From assembly GCF_000332095.2 (NCBI RefSeq), contig NZ_KI913949.1, positions 2,502,775 to 2,566,774 on the forward strand: a stretch of 64,000 nucleotides of DNA. Reading direction: 5' to 3'. Below are positions 27,566 through 36,800 of this stretch, in pieces. Under the pieces are notes generated by a model. It made no database searches, had not been told where the DNA came from, and was given only the letters and a program-made list of their open reading frames with translations. Numbering within the stretch: position 1 is the first letter of the stretch; each line of letters begins with the position of its first letter. The stretch is from Leptolyngbya sp. PCC 6406. GTDB taxonomy: Bacteria; Cyanobacteriota; Cyanobacteriia; Phormidesmidales; Phormidesmidaceae. The translations under genes were made by a program, and so were the position numbers.

Positions 27566-28986
27566 GCTGATTTCTCCCATTCTGTCCAAATACTTTTGAT
27601 TTGATTGATGCCCCAATCACTGGCTTCGGTGGCGGATGCTTTTTCCTGCAAGACTTTGAGAACAGTTTTGGCCCAAAGTTGTTGGCCTTGCACCTCACTA
27701 AAGGCAGAGTGGGTAACTTCGTAAGGGATCAAACTGGGGCGATTATAAATTTTGAGGGCAGTTTCAAGGTGTGGATCCGAGGTATCACTCCAAAGGGAGT
27801 TTTCAAATATCTGTGGCATCACAGGCATAACTCGTCCTTTGAAGACTGTAATTAACTGATTGATGGTTGCGGGCTCAGTTAAATAGGCCAGGAAATCTTT
27901 GGCGGCCTCTGGGTGTGGGCAACTTTTGGGGACAATGGCTTGTTTAATCCCTTTTCTGGTCAAAAGGTCGGTGCCATCAGGTTTTTGAGGTCGCCCAATA
28001 GTGACCATTTGCTGATATCGTTCGTTGGCATCCTGATTATATTGATTGGCCGATAATTTCTGCGTTAGCGGAATCGATAGGGTCAGATTCAGCGTCATCA
28101 AAATGCTGCCATCGATGAAGCTATCGTTGTTACCGCCTCCGGTCCATTCCAGTGCGGCAGGGGGGACATAGCCTTCTTGGAAAAATCGGGTGAATTCGTC
28201 TAGGGCCGCAATCATGCGCTGGCGATTTTCAGGAACGTCAAGCAAAAATTCGCCATCGGGGCTAACGACCTCGACATTGTAGGCGTCGAGGAACATCATC
28301 AACGAAGTATAGGTGTCAAACCCAATGGAGGACATGCATAATCCCACACCATAAATGTCGGGATATCCCTGCGATCGCAATTGGGTTTGTGCGGTCTGCC
28401 AAAACTTCCAGAAGGGATCCCAGGCCATCGGCACATCAGCTCGACTAAAGCCAATGGATTCAACCAAATTACCCCAGTAATGAATGTAGTCTTCTGCTTG
28501 CCACAGGGGCATTGCGTAATAACCTCGCTCTCCCCGTAGCTGATTCCGATAGTTCACCTGGGAAAGGGCGACAGGTGTATAACGGTCTTTGATCGGCAGA
28601 ATCACCTCTGATAGATCAAGTAGTTGATCTTGCCAAGCCAGCTTAGGGGCAAGGTTGGCATCCACTCCAACGGAATAAATGACATCTGGGATTTGGGGGT
28701 TACCCGGCTCTGTCAATAACTGGGTCAGTTGTTGATCGATGATGGGAATGGGTAAAAACTTCAAATTGACGGTCAAGCCAGACAATTTTTCCCAATCCCG
28801 AACAACCTGAGCTACGCCCTCGTTTTCTTCAGGTAAAAACCCCTGTTCCCACCAAATTGTTAAGTCAGCGTCGGATTGAGAAGTAATTGAGTTGACGGGG
28901 GAGTTGTGGGTGGGAGCAGTACAATTCGCTAGCCCTAACCCAACTCCGAATAGAGAAAGTCGAGTGAAATCGCGCCGAGTGATCAT
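27562..28986 (-). CDS. ABC-type extracellular solute-binding lipoprotein, first gene of sensor operon
   Basis: This 474-residue protein resembles sugar-type (family 1) binding proteins: DLTIWWEQGF near the start, then the usual alternating lobes with conserved WEKLSGLTV, VIYSVGVDANLAP and AAKDFLAYLTEPA. The N-terminus MITRRDFTRLSLFGVGLG followed by LANC is a twin-arginine signal with a lipobox, so it should be an exported lipoprotein. The ATG at 28986 starts that signal; an upstream in-frame start adds ten residues. No permease or ATPase gene is nearby. It is coupled by ATGA to a membrane hybrid kinase. I infer that it presents a ligand, perhaps a sugar, to the kinase sensor domain. Confidence 0.9.
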   Translation of the reverse strand: MITRRDFTRLSLFGVGLGLANCTAPTHNSPVNSITSQSDADLTIWWEQGFLPEENEGVAQVVRDWEKLSGLTVNLKFLPIPIIDQQLTQLLTEPGNPQIPDVIYSVGVDANLAPKLAWQDQLLDLSEVILPIKDRYTPVALSQVNYRNQLRGERGYYAMPLWQAEDYIHYWGNLVESIGFSRADVPMAWDPFWKFWQTAQTQLRSQGYPDIYGVGLCMSSIGFDTYTSLMMFLDAYNVEVVSPDGEFLLDVPENRQRMIAALDEFTRFFQEGYVPPAALEWTGGGNNDSFIDGSILMTLNLTLSIPLTQKLSANQYNQDANERYQQMVTIGRPQKPDGTDLLTRKGIKQAIVPKSCPHPEAAKDFLAYLTEPATINQLITVFKGRVMPVMPQIFENSLWSDTSDPHLETALKIYNRPSLIPYEVTHSAFSEVQGQQLWAKTVLKVLQEKASATEASDWGINQIKSIWTEWEKSA

Positions 28987-29259
28987 GGCATAAAATCGTA
29001 AAGGGGATGATGTCAAAAGCTGAGTATCTATAGTGTTCCCAGCCCATCACAGAAAACTATAAAGATCCTCCGTGAATTAGGGAAAATCGTAGTGCAGGTT
29101 CTCACCTGCACGGACGGGAAAGATGGCCACCCTATTTTCAATAACTAATTCTTATTTTTATATGGACTAATCGCTAGACCTCTAATAGCTTGGTAGTAAG
29201 ATGCCTTAGGAGCAAGACACCTATAGCCAACCATAAAAAAAGAATGTGACAAACTTGTG

Positions 29260-29481
29260 GCAGGGCTGATTGACGGACAAACCCTTGATGTTAGGGCGCG
29301 GTGAGAGCCCTGAGACCTCTCCTCTATGGGCAGCCCATCCGAAACCTGGAGCGAACCCCAAGCGAGTACTGGGCGGCCTGAAAAGCCTGCTAAGTCGTTG
29401 TTTCTATGCAGACACCCAGTTTCCTGGGCAGATTCGTTGGCTTTGCCGCCCCAAAGGGACTAGGGAACGGCAGAAGCCCAG
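29260..29481 (+). other. Structured GC-rich non-coding segment, candidate RNA
   Basis: This part of the 858-bp gap 28987-29844 has no convincing gene but is dense in short pairing segments: GGGCGCGGTGAGAGCCC, GGGCAGCCC, GGCGGCCTGAAAAGCC and ACCCAGTTTCCTGGGC. It contains CTGAGAC followed by hairpins, which recalls the HEARO/omega RNA class linked to IscB nucleases. I see no IscB gene here. Its last 21 bases (from TAGGGAACGGCAGAAG) are repeated directly after the following MITE. The RNA call is a guess from pattern, and the strand is uncertain. Confidence 0.3.
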
Positions 29482-29591
29482 TGAGCCTGTGTAGGTTGGG
29501 TGGAACGAAGGGTCACCCAACAGTAGCGGGCCATGTTGGGTTTCGCTAACGCTGCACCCAACCTACAAATTTAGAATTGACAGACCACTAG
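29482..29591. repeat. MITE family A, copy at 29.5 kb
   Basis: The right end TTGACAGACCACTAG is the family A terminal repeat. The interior has the GTAGGTTGGGT...ACCCAACCTAC inverted arms shared with the copy at 59.0 kb. The left terminal repeat is missing or replaced. A 21-bp direct repeat starting TAGGGAACGGCAGAAGCCCA flanks it on both sides. Confidence 0.7.
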
Positions 29592-29743
29592 GGAACGGCA
29601 GAAGCCCAGCCTTAGCGTAGCCTGCCTGAAAGACTTACGATTTCCTTCAGCCAGCGGTCAAGGGGCTCGGTGCTCTGTAACCGTCTAAGTTATGTGTACT
29701 AGCGTTGGAGAAACCGAGTGCGTGTTTTCCCATGGCTCTCCTA

Positions 29744-29793
29744 AGCCCCTCACTGCCGTACCAGGATGCATCCTGGTACGGCAGTGAGGGGCT
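29744..29793. repeat. Perfect 50-bp palindrome
   Basis: The two 25-bp arms are exact complements with no spacer. The left arm starts AGCCCCTCACTGCCG and the centre is ATGCAT. It lies 51 bp beyond the 3' end of the LysR gene. No T-run follows on either side. It is not matched elsewhere in the window. Confidence 0.9.
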
Positions 29794-29844
29794 GGGTTGA
29801 TTGGGCGGCGGCGGGATGACCCACGGAAGTTGGATTTCGTTATC

Positions 29845-30771
29845 TTAAGCTGTTGGAATCTTCTGGCAAGTTTGCCGAATCATCTGTCTCAACCAGAGAT
29901 TGGCAGAGTCGCGATCGCTGATTTGACTCCACACCATGGACACTGACCAAGGGGATAGATTGAGAGGAATTTCAAAAGGTTGTAGGGGATAGTGCCTGCT
30001 CAGGTGCATCTCCAAACAAGCGGGAATTGCCACGAGTAGATCAGACGCTGCGATCGCATTTGGTAAAGCAAGCCAATAGGGAACGGTAAGGGCAATGCGG
30101 CGTTTCAATCCCTGTTGCGCTAGGGCCTGGTCAATTGCACCGATGGCATCTCGCCGTAAGGTAAACAGGGCATGGGGGAAGGCGACAAAATTTTCTAGGC
30201 TGATTGCACCCTTTTCCAAGGCCGGATGCCCTGCTCGACTGATGCCGATAAATCGCTCCAAGAGTAAGTTTTCCTGCAAAATATAGGGTGGCAAATCAGT
30301 GAATATTCCCAAGGCTACATCAACTAGACCATCCTCCAATAAATCTACAATGGATGATTTATCTACGGGAAGCAGACGTAGATCGACCTGGGAAGCCTGA
30401 TCACGCAAAATCACCAGTAGCTCAGGCAAAACCAAGCTGGCAAAATAATCCGACGTGGCGATGGTGAACGCTTTTTGTGATTGGGCAGGATCAAAGGCTT
30501 GTAGATCTGCCAGAGTGGCTCGAATCGTATTTAGGGCTATAGCGACCTGAGGAGCAATTGCCACAGCCTTTGCGGTCGGCTTCATCTCTCGCTTGACCCG
30601 CACAAACAGATCATCAGCAAACAGCGATCGCAATCGCCCCAAAGCCGCACTCATAGCAGGCTGCCCCACATGAACACGTTGGGCCGCCCCCGTGACGCTG
30701 CGTTCAGCATAGAGCGCTTCAAAGGCCACCAAGAGATTGAGATCGATCCCACTCAGGTCGATTGATTTCAT
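29845..30771 (-). CDS. LysR-family transcriptional regulator
   Basis: This 308-residue regulator has an N-terminal winged helix-turn-helix (about 8-67: LNLLVAFEALYAERSVTGAAQ, then VGQPAMSAALGRLR) and a C-terminal effector-binding region (about 95-300). The AALGRLRSLFADDLFVR segment is typical of the NodD/LinR-like branch. It is transcribed away from the SMP-30/monooxygenase/SDR operon, with 257 bp between them. By family habit it probably controls that operon in response to a small aromatic or related molecule; the ligand cannot be read. Length and motifs are normal. Confidence 0.93.
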   Translation of the reverse strand: MKSIDLSGIDLNLLVAFEALYAERSVTGAAQRVHVGQPAMSAALGRLRSLFADDLFVRVKREMKPTAKAVAIAPQVAIALNTIRATLADLQAFDPAQSQKAFTIATSDYFASLVLPELLVILRDQASQVDLRLLPVDKSSIVDLLEDGLVDVALGIFTDLPPYILQENLLLERFIGISRAGHPALEKGAISLENFVAFPHALFTLRRDAIGAIDQALAQQGLKRRIALTVPYWLALPNAIAASDLLVAIPACLEMHLSRHYPLQPFEIPLNLSPWSVSMVWSQISDRDSANLWLRQMIRQTCQKIPTA

Positions 30772-30791
30772 TGATAACTTGAATCTCTACA

Positions 30792-30802
30792 ATCAATTTG
30801 AT
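30792..30802. promoter_or_regulatory. Possible LysR-type operator
   Basis: ATCAATTTGAT has 5-bp arms around one T and fits the T-N(9-11)-A shape of LysR boxes. It lies 21 bp upstream of the LysR start, in the divergent region. The call rests on position and symmetry only. Confidence 0.4.
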
Positions 30803-30869
30803 TTATCACGATTGTGCCACTATCTTAATTTGTAGGCAAAAAATTTAGATTGGTAACGAGGAAACCACT

Positions 30870-30989
30870 ATGACTGACGCAGGCAATCAAAAGGTGAAAA
30901 CCGCCCATGGCTGAATGGAAGCATTGTTCGACAAGGGTCATCCCCACCTGGCAAAAGAGGTATTGAGCGAAAACCTACCAAACGATTAG
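30870..30989 (+). pseudogene. Fragment of a SnoaL/NTF2-like gene
   Basis: An ATG at 30870 behind GAGGAAA opens MTDAGNQKVKTAHG, then TGA, then in the same frame MEALFDKGHPHLAKEVLSENL up to a TAG at 30987. Read through the TGA this resembles the start of a SnoaL-like polyketide cyclase or NTF2-fold protein of about 130 residues. The remainder is gone. It lies between the LysR gene and the operon, so it may once have been the first operon gene. Confidence 0.45.
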
Positions 30990-31028
30990 GGCCTTAAACC
31001 CAATGGTCATCCAATCTAGAGTAACCCC

Positions 31029-31925
31029 ATGACCTTACCTCCCATCTATGCCAACACCCCCACCGCCCTAGTTGCAGCACAATCCATTGCCACGTTTCCA
31101 GTCAATACGTTTCTAGAAAATTTAGCGATTGCTCCATCCGGCGACATTTATATCACCAATCACGAAATTGGTGAGGTCATTAAACTCGCCCCAGATGGCA
31201 ACCTGACTCTGTATGCCCAACTCAGCGGTAAGGTCAGCGGCATTGCCTGGGTTTCCCCGAATCGATTATTGATCAACGGCTGGAATGGGGCAGGAATCCC
31301 TTTTGTGGCGATATTGTCAGACGGCGAGGTGGAATTTTTGACCCCCCTACCCGATGCCATCTTTCTCAATGGCATCACACCGTTATCTGCTCATTGCTAT
31401 CTCATCGCTGATTCCTATCGGGGGGCGATCTGGTCGTTCGATATTGTGACAAAAGCCGTCGAACTATGGCTAGAACATCCTCTCCTGGCTCGGAGTGATG
31501 AGACGAGTACATTTCCGGCAGTGAATGGTTTAAAACGATTGGGTCACACCCTCTATGCATCTAACACCCAACAGATGTTGCTCTTACAGATTCCTCTGGA
31601 TGCAGCGCTAAATCCCCAAGAACCGGAAGTCTTGATAACGGACACCAACATTGATGACTTTGCCTTTGATCGCGATGGCAATCTGTACGGAGCCACCCAT
31701 GTTTACAACAGCGTAATTCGCATTGATCGCGACGGTAATACCACCATCGTGGCCCAGGCTGAACAAGGGGTAACGGGCTGCACCGCCGTGGCCTTCCATG
31801 GCACAGACTTATATGTCGTCAACAACGGTGGCATGTTCTTGCCCCCAGCAACGGGAGTAGAGTCGGCCCAGGTGGTGCGGTTAGCCGTTGGTGTCAGCGG
31901 TACACCGCTGTTAAGTGAGGGCTAG
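31029..31925 (+). CDS. SMP-30/gluconolactonase-like beta-propeller protein
   Basis: This 298-residue protein reads as a six-bladed propeller with repeated blade motifs: [76 protein letters not shown] and [19 protein letters not shown]. Conserved Glu, Asn and Asp residues in such positions bind a divalent metal in SMP-30 lactonases. No clear signal peptide is present, although homologues can be exported. It heads a three-gene operon with a monooxygenase-like protein and an SDR protein. The substrate is unknown; a lactone-hydrolase role is inferred from the fold. Confidence 0.85.
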   Translation: MTLPPIYANTPTALVAAQSIATFPVNTFLENLAIAPSGDIYITNHEIGEVIKLAPDGNLTLYAQLSGKVSGIAWVSPNRLLINGWNGAGIPFVAILSDGEVEFLTPLPDAIFLNGITPLSAHCYLIADSYRGAIWSFDIVTKAVELWLEHPLLARSDETSTFPAVNGLKRLGHTLYASNTQQMLLLQIPLDAALNPQEPEVLITDTNIDDFAFDRDGNLYGATHVYNSVIRIDRDGNTTIVAQAEQGVTGCTAVAFHGTDLYVVNNGGMFLPPATGVESAQVVRLAVGVSGTPLLSEG

Positions 31926-31929
31926 CATC

Positions 31930-32481
31930 ATGCAGCCTGATCCTCCCGTGACGGTGGATGTGGTACAGCGGGTGAGACCGGGCAAAGATCGGGAGTTTGA
32001 GGTCTTGCTAGAGCGCATTATCAGCACTGCCAGCACCTTCGAGGGCTATTTGGGCGCATCGGTGTTCCGTCCCAGTGAAGCAGGAGATGGAGAGTACCGC
32101 ATTGTCTTCAAGTTTGATCGGCTAGAGCATCTGAAGCGGTGGGAGCATTCAGCGATGCGTCAGCGGTTTTTGACCCAGGCACAGGAACTGACGGTAGATG
32201 CCGGACACTTCTCGATTATCACTGGGTTGGAAACTTGGTTTACCCTGCCTGCCAAGCCAGGGATACCGCCGCCGCCCCGCTACAAAATGGTGCTGGTCTC
32301 TGGGATTGCGATTTTTTCCATTAACCAGCTACTTGCCCTGTTGCCCTTGGCTGGGCTAGCGGTGTTGCCCCCTTTACTGCGACTGCTGATTTTAGTGTTT
32401 ATCACCACCACCTTAATGACCTATGTGGTGATGCCCAGGCTGACCAAGCTATTGGCGGGATGGTTGTATCCCAGACGTTGA
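31930..32481 (+). CDS. Antibiotic biosynthesis monooxygenase-domain membrane protein
   Basis: Residues 5-100 form an ABM-type ferredoxin-like fold (VDVVQRVRPGKDREFEVLLE, then FEGYLGASVFRP and EYRIVFKFDRLEHLKRWEHS). Two hydrophobic helices follow at about 120-145 and 148-170, and then a basic tail. Proteins with this layout are annotated as antibiotic biosynthesis monooxygenases with a membrane anchor; the real reaction is unknown. I chose the ATG at 31930. A GTG at 31915 in the same frame would overlap the preceding gene by 11 bp. The gene runs into the SDR with about 35 bp between stop and chosen start. Confidence 0.85.
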   Translation: MQPDPPVTVDVVQRVRPGKDREFEVLLERIISTASTFEGYLGASVFRPSEAGDGEYRIVFKFDRLEHLKRWEHSAMRQRFLTQAQELTVDAGHFSIITGLETWFTLPAKPGIPPPPRYKMVLVSGIAIFSINQLLALLPLAGLAVLPPLLRLLILVFITTTLMTYVVMPRLTKLLAGWLYPRR

Positions 32482-32516
32482 TGACTCAATTCATAACTCA
32501 ATACGGAGAGAATATC

Positions 32517-33167
32517 ATGGCTAAATGGTGCGTTATTGTCGGTATGGGCGAAGGCAATGGCATGGCAATCGCTCGACGGTTTGCCCAAGAAGGGTTTGCC
32601 ATTATCATGGTGGCCCGCAATGAGCAAAAGCTTCAGAGTTACCAATCAACACTGCAAACGGAAGGGATAACGTCCCACTATTTCCTGGCGGATGCCGGAG
32701 ATGAGGCGGAGCTAACCGCCGCATTTACCCAGATTCAAGACCAGTGGGGAACCCCCGAAGTGCTTGTTTATAATGCCGCTGTTCCACGGATGGAAAATGT
32801 GTTGCAGACCCGTTATGAAACACTGGTGAATGATTTTCGGGCTAATGTGGCCGGGGCAATGGCCTGCATCCAAGCGGTGTTACCGGCCATGCAAAGCCAG
32901 CAACAAGGCACCATTCTGTTTACGGGGGGTGGCTTTGCCCTGTACCCCCAGCCCGATTTTGTGTCGCTGTCTATCGGCAAAGCTGGACTTCGCGTCCTGG
33001 TCAATACTCTCCATGCAGCCCTCAAAGGTTCTCCCATCAAAGTGGGAACGGTCACCATCTGCGGCACTGTTAATGGAGATGACCCAAAGTACAGTAGCGA
33101 TCGCATTGCAGAGCAGTATTGGCAACGCCATATCGGTGATGATTTGGACTATGAAACCCTTTACTAA
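32517..33167 (+). CDS. Short-chain dehydrogenase/reductase-like protein lacking the catalytic tyrosine
   Basis: This 216-residue protein has the SDR Rossmann fold with a variant cofactor loop (VGMGEGNGMAIARR, about 9-22), a VYNAAV segment near 83, and the active-site strand SLSIGKAGLRVLV (about 150). There the usual YxxxK reads LxxxK, so the catalytic tyrosine is absent while the lysine remains. It may bind NAD(P) without normal catalysis or use another residue. The ATG at 32517 follows GGAGAG at a good distance; frames open earlier at 32460. It is the last gene of the operon. Confidence 0.87.
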   Translation: MAKWCVIVGMGEGNGMAIARRFAQEGFAIIMVARNEQKLQSYQSTLQTEGITSHYFLADAGDEAELTAAFTQIQDQWGTPEVLVYNAAVPRMENVLQTRYETLVNDFRANVAGAMACIQAVLPAMQSQQQGTILFTGGGFALYPQPDFVSLSIGKAGLRVLVNTLHAALKGSPIKVGTVTICGTVNGDDPKYSSDRIAEQYWQRHIGDDLDYETLY

Positions 33168-33222
33168 TCCAATGAGTTTGCCACTCGCTAAAACCATCGA
33201 TTTGTAAGGGATTCAGGCTTCT

Positions 33223-33328
33223 TATAGCGGTTCTCACTCGGGTTAAGTACAGGCAAGGGGCTTAAGCCCCTTGTTCGCCAAAGTGTCATTAAGTTGAGGT
33301 GTACCTCATACATTAGGGAACCGCTATA
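33223..33328. repeat. MITE family B, copy 1 (106 bp)
   Basis: Terminal inverted repeats TATAGCGGTTCTC and GGGAACCGCTATA bound a non-coding 106-bp unit with a central GGGGCTTAAGCCCC palindrome. A second copy of exactly the same length is at 49186-49291. Confidence 0.85.
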
Positions 33329-33489
33329 AGTCAAATCAGCTCTCAAGCAAACACCTCTTCGTGCCCCTCGGGGGTAAAGCAGGGAGTGAATGTAGCTGGG
33401 GTTGAGGGCACACCCGAAGGCTCGATGGATGACCTGTGCACGACCCCCTCAATCGCCTCGGCGACGGGCTGAAACTGCTTGGGGTCAAA

Positions 33490-33553
33490 TTAGCGCTATG
33501 CACCCTACCAGTGCTCAACGGTTCCGGTACTTTATTTAGACGCACGTCCCTTA
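33490..33553. repeat. Exact 64-bp direct repeat, copy 1
   Basis: This sequence (starting TTAGCGCTATGCACCC and ending ACGCACGTCCCTTA) is identical over 64 bp to 41113-41176. The surrounding region 33168-33720 has no supported gene. Confidence 0.9.
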
Positions 33554-33720
33554 CTGGTAAAAGGTCTCGCTGGCCGAATAAAGTAAGCAGTTCCACCGCC
33601 GACAATCACCTCCACCTCAGCTGAGGGCAGCCACGCCACACGGTCATTTTCCAAAAAGGAATCAACACCTTGATGGCTGAAGCCCTTTCTGGCAGAGCAT
33701 TTGAGGCTGAAACACTTAGA

Positions 33721-33792
33721 AGCGGGTGATCGGACTCGAACCGACGACATTCAGCTTGGGAAGCTGACGTTCTACCACTGAACTACACCCGC
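33721..33792 (-). tRNA. tRNA-Gly(CCC)
   Basis: Read on the minus strand, the 72-nt gene folds into a full cloverleaf: acceptor GCGGGTG with CACCCGC, D arm GTTC...GAAC, anticodon stem TCAGC/GCTGA around TTCCCAA (anticodon CCC), and a T arm GTCGG TTCGAGT CCGAT. The 3' CCA is not encoded. It lies between repeats and the 3' end of the RND gene. Confidence 0.96.
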
Positions 33793-33845
33793 ATTGAGTT
33801 CACATTATACGGTCTTCGAGGTGCACTCAGGGGGGGATCGGTCGG

Positions 33846-36800
33846 CTATTTGAGGCTTGGGGTTTGGGAAGAGGCAGGATCTGCCGCCAGCGGGTCGGGG
33901 GAATCGTCCCTAAAGCGCCGAAACAGCCTGCCGATAGCGCTTTGGAATTGATCAACATAGGTAAAGAACACCGGCACGACGACCAGGGTCAGCAGTGTGG
34001 AGGTGGTAAAGCCGCCAATTACCGCGATCGCCATAGGGCTGCGGGTCTCTCCCCCCGCCCCCAGTTCCAGGGCAATGGGGACCATCCCCGCCATGGTGGA
34101 GATAGAGGTCATGAGAATCGGGCGCAGCCGGGTAATACCTGCCTCCATCACCGCCTGCCGTCGAGACTTGCCCTCTGCCTTAGCAATCAGAGCATAGTCC
34201 ACCAGCAAAATCGCATTCTTGGTCACCAGCCCCATCAGCAGCACAATCCCAATCAGGGCAAAGAGGCCCAGGGGCTTCTGGGTGATGAGCAGCCCCATCA
34301 AAGCACCGCCGATGGACAGGGGCAATGCCGCCATGATGGTCAGGGGGTAGAGAAAACTGTTGTAAAGCAACACCAGAACCGCATAGATCATCAACACGGC
34401 GGTGCCCAAGGCCAGTAAAAAACGGCTGAAGATATCCCGCATGATTTCCGCATCACCAGCGGGTTCCTGGGTGACGCCAGCAGGTAGGTTTTGGAAGGCA
34501 GGAAGGGTGTCCACCTCCGCCAGTCCCTGGCCTAAGGTAATGCCCTGGAGATTTGCACCGACAGAAACCTGACGCGCCCGATCAAAGCGATCAATTTGGG
34601 CCGGACCACTGCCAAAGTTGATATCCGCCACCGCCACCAGGGGCACCAAGCGCCCATCCTGGCTGGGAACTTTCAGTTGCTCTAGGGTATCAATCTGGTT
34701 GCGGTACACCGGGTCCAGTTGGACTCGGATGGGAATTTGGCGGTCGCCCAGGGTGAATTCCGCCAGATTGGCATCATTGTCTCCCAGGGTGGCGAGGAAG
34801 GCAGTGCGGGCAATGGCTTGCACCGACACCCCCAGATCCGAGGCCCGCAGCGGGTCGGGGCGAATCAAGAGTTCCGGCTGCACCAAACTGGCGCTGGAAG
34901 AGACCTCCACCAACCCCGGTACCTCCTGCATCTGGCGGGTGAGATCATTAGCTGCCCCCAACAGTGCCGTGGGATTCTCACTTTTCAAAATGATGGTCAC
35001 ATCTTTGCCAGAGCCCGATGCCCCTTGACTCTGAAAACTAATGCGAGCCCCTGGAATGTCCTGAAAGATCTGGCGGGCCTGCTGCTCAAAGTCTCGCTGG
35101 GAGATGTCCCGTTCCGCCACGGGCTTCAGCAGAATGTAAACCGTGGCTCCATTGACACTGCCGTCGTCTCCGTCCGTGGAGAGAATATTCTGCACCGCTG
35201 GATTGGACTGCAAATTGGTGGCAAGGCGTTGCGTGACTCGGCGGGTGTCCGCCAGGGTGGAGCCGGGGGGAAGCTCCACCGTCACCGTGGACAACCCCGT
35301 GTCCCCTGACTCAAAGAGGCTGGTGGGTAGGTAAGGCACCAGCATCAGGCTACCGACAAAGAAGACCAAGGCGAGGGCAACCGTCGTGAGACGGTGACGG
35401 AGCCCCGCATTCAGCAGGGTTTGATAGGGTCGCCAGGATCGTCGAGGGCGGGTAGAGGTGTACCCCTGACCGTTATGCCCCTGACTCTGGTGACCATTGC
35501 CATTGCTGTAGTCAGGATCATAGCCATCGAAGTCAGGTTGGAGGGCGGGCTTGGACTTGAGCAGATAGGCGGACATCATCGGCGTCATCAAGCGGGCCAC
35601 TACCGTGGAGAAGACCGTCGCCGTGGCCACCGTCACCCCAAAGGGTTGAAAAAACTGACCGGGAATCCCTCCCATAAAGGCGACGGGGATAAACACCGCC
35701 ACAATGGTTGCCGTGGTGGTCACCACCGCCAGCCCCACTTCTGCCGTCGAGTCTAGGGCCGCCTGGAAGGGGCGCTTGCCCATGCGGATGTGGCGTTCCA
35801 CATTTTCAATTTCTACGATCGCATCATCCACCAAGTTTCCCACCGCCAGGGTCAGGGCCAGCAGCGTCATGCTGTTGAGGGTGTAGCCGAGGCGATCAAG
35901 GACCAAAAAGGTGGGGATGATGGACAGGGGCAGGGCGGTCGCCGTGATCAAGGTGGCGCGCCAGTCCCGGAGAAATACCCCGACCACCACCACTGCTAGC
36001 ACACAGCCTAGAATCAGCGCATCGATGGAAGACTGGTAGGAGTCTCGGATCTCGGTGGCGCGGGTGAAAATGAGCTGAAATTCAATGTCCTCCGGCAGGG
36101 ACTCTGCCAATTTCGCCACCTCTGCCGTCACCCCCTCCTCTACGGATACGAGGACACTGCCGGTACTGCGCCGCACCGAAAAGGCCACTACGGGCTGATT
36201 GTTGAAGTAGGCGGCTTGGCGGATCTCGCGGAAACTGCCGTCTACGGTGCCCAGGGTGTTCAGCGGGACCGTAGCGCCACTGGCAAGCTGAATCGGATAG
36301 CTGGCGAGGGCTTCTACGGTGGGGGCACTGCCCAGGGTCCGCACTCCTTGCTCCTGTTGGCCCACGGTGGCACGGCCACTGGGCAGGTTGATATTAAAGG
36401 CGCGGATCTGGTCATTGACTTGGGTGGCGGTAATGCCTAGGGCGTCAAGCTGGCGGGGATCGAGATCCACCCGCACCTCTGGATCTACGCCGCCGATGCG
36501 ATCGACTTGGGCTACGCCGGGGACGGCCAGGATGGCGCGGCTGATGGTGCGATCGACTAAGTCGCTGAGCTCTTCGACTGATCGCTGATTGGAGGTGACG
36601 GCGTAGGTGAGGATGGGGCCACCACCGAAGTCGAGGCGACGCACTACTGGATCCTGAGCCCCAGCGGGTAGGTCGGACCGGATACGCGCGATCGCATCTC
36701 GCACATCATTCATAGCCCGGTCGGTATCCGTACCCAGGGTGAAGTTAATCACCGTTGTCGAGGAGCCGTCGGTGATAGTGGAGCGCAATTCATCAATGTT

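Noticed and set aside
29270..29494. Group II intron remnant in the structured non-coding region
   Set aside because: No domain V-like hairpin, no GTGYG start and no reverse transcriptase fragment could be found.
33336..33605. Minus-strand frame of 89 codons, partly repeated at 41043-41303
   Set aside because: The shared residues come from the exact 64-bp repeat and the rest has no family features.
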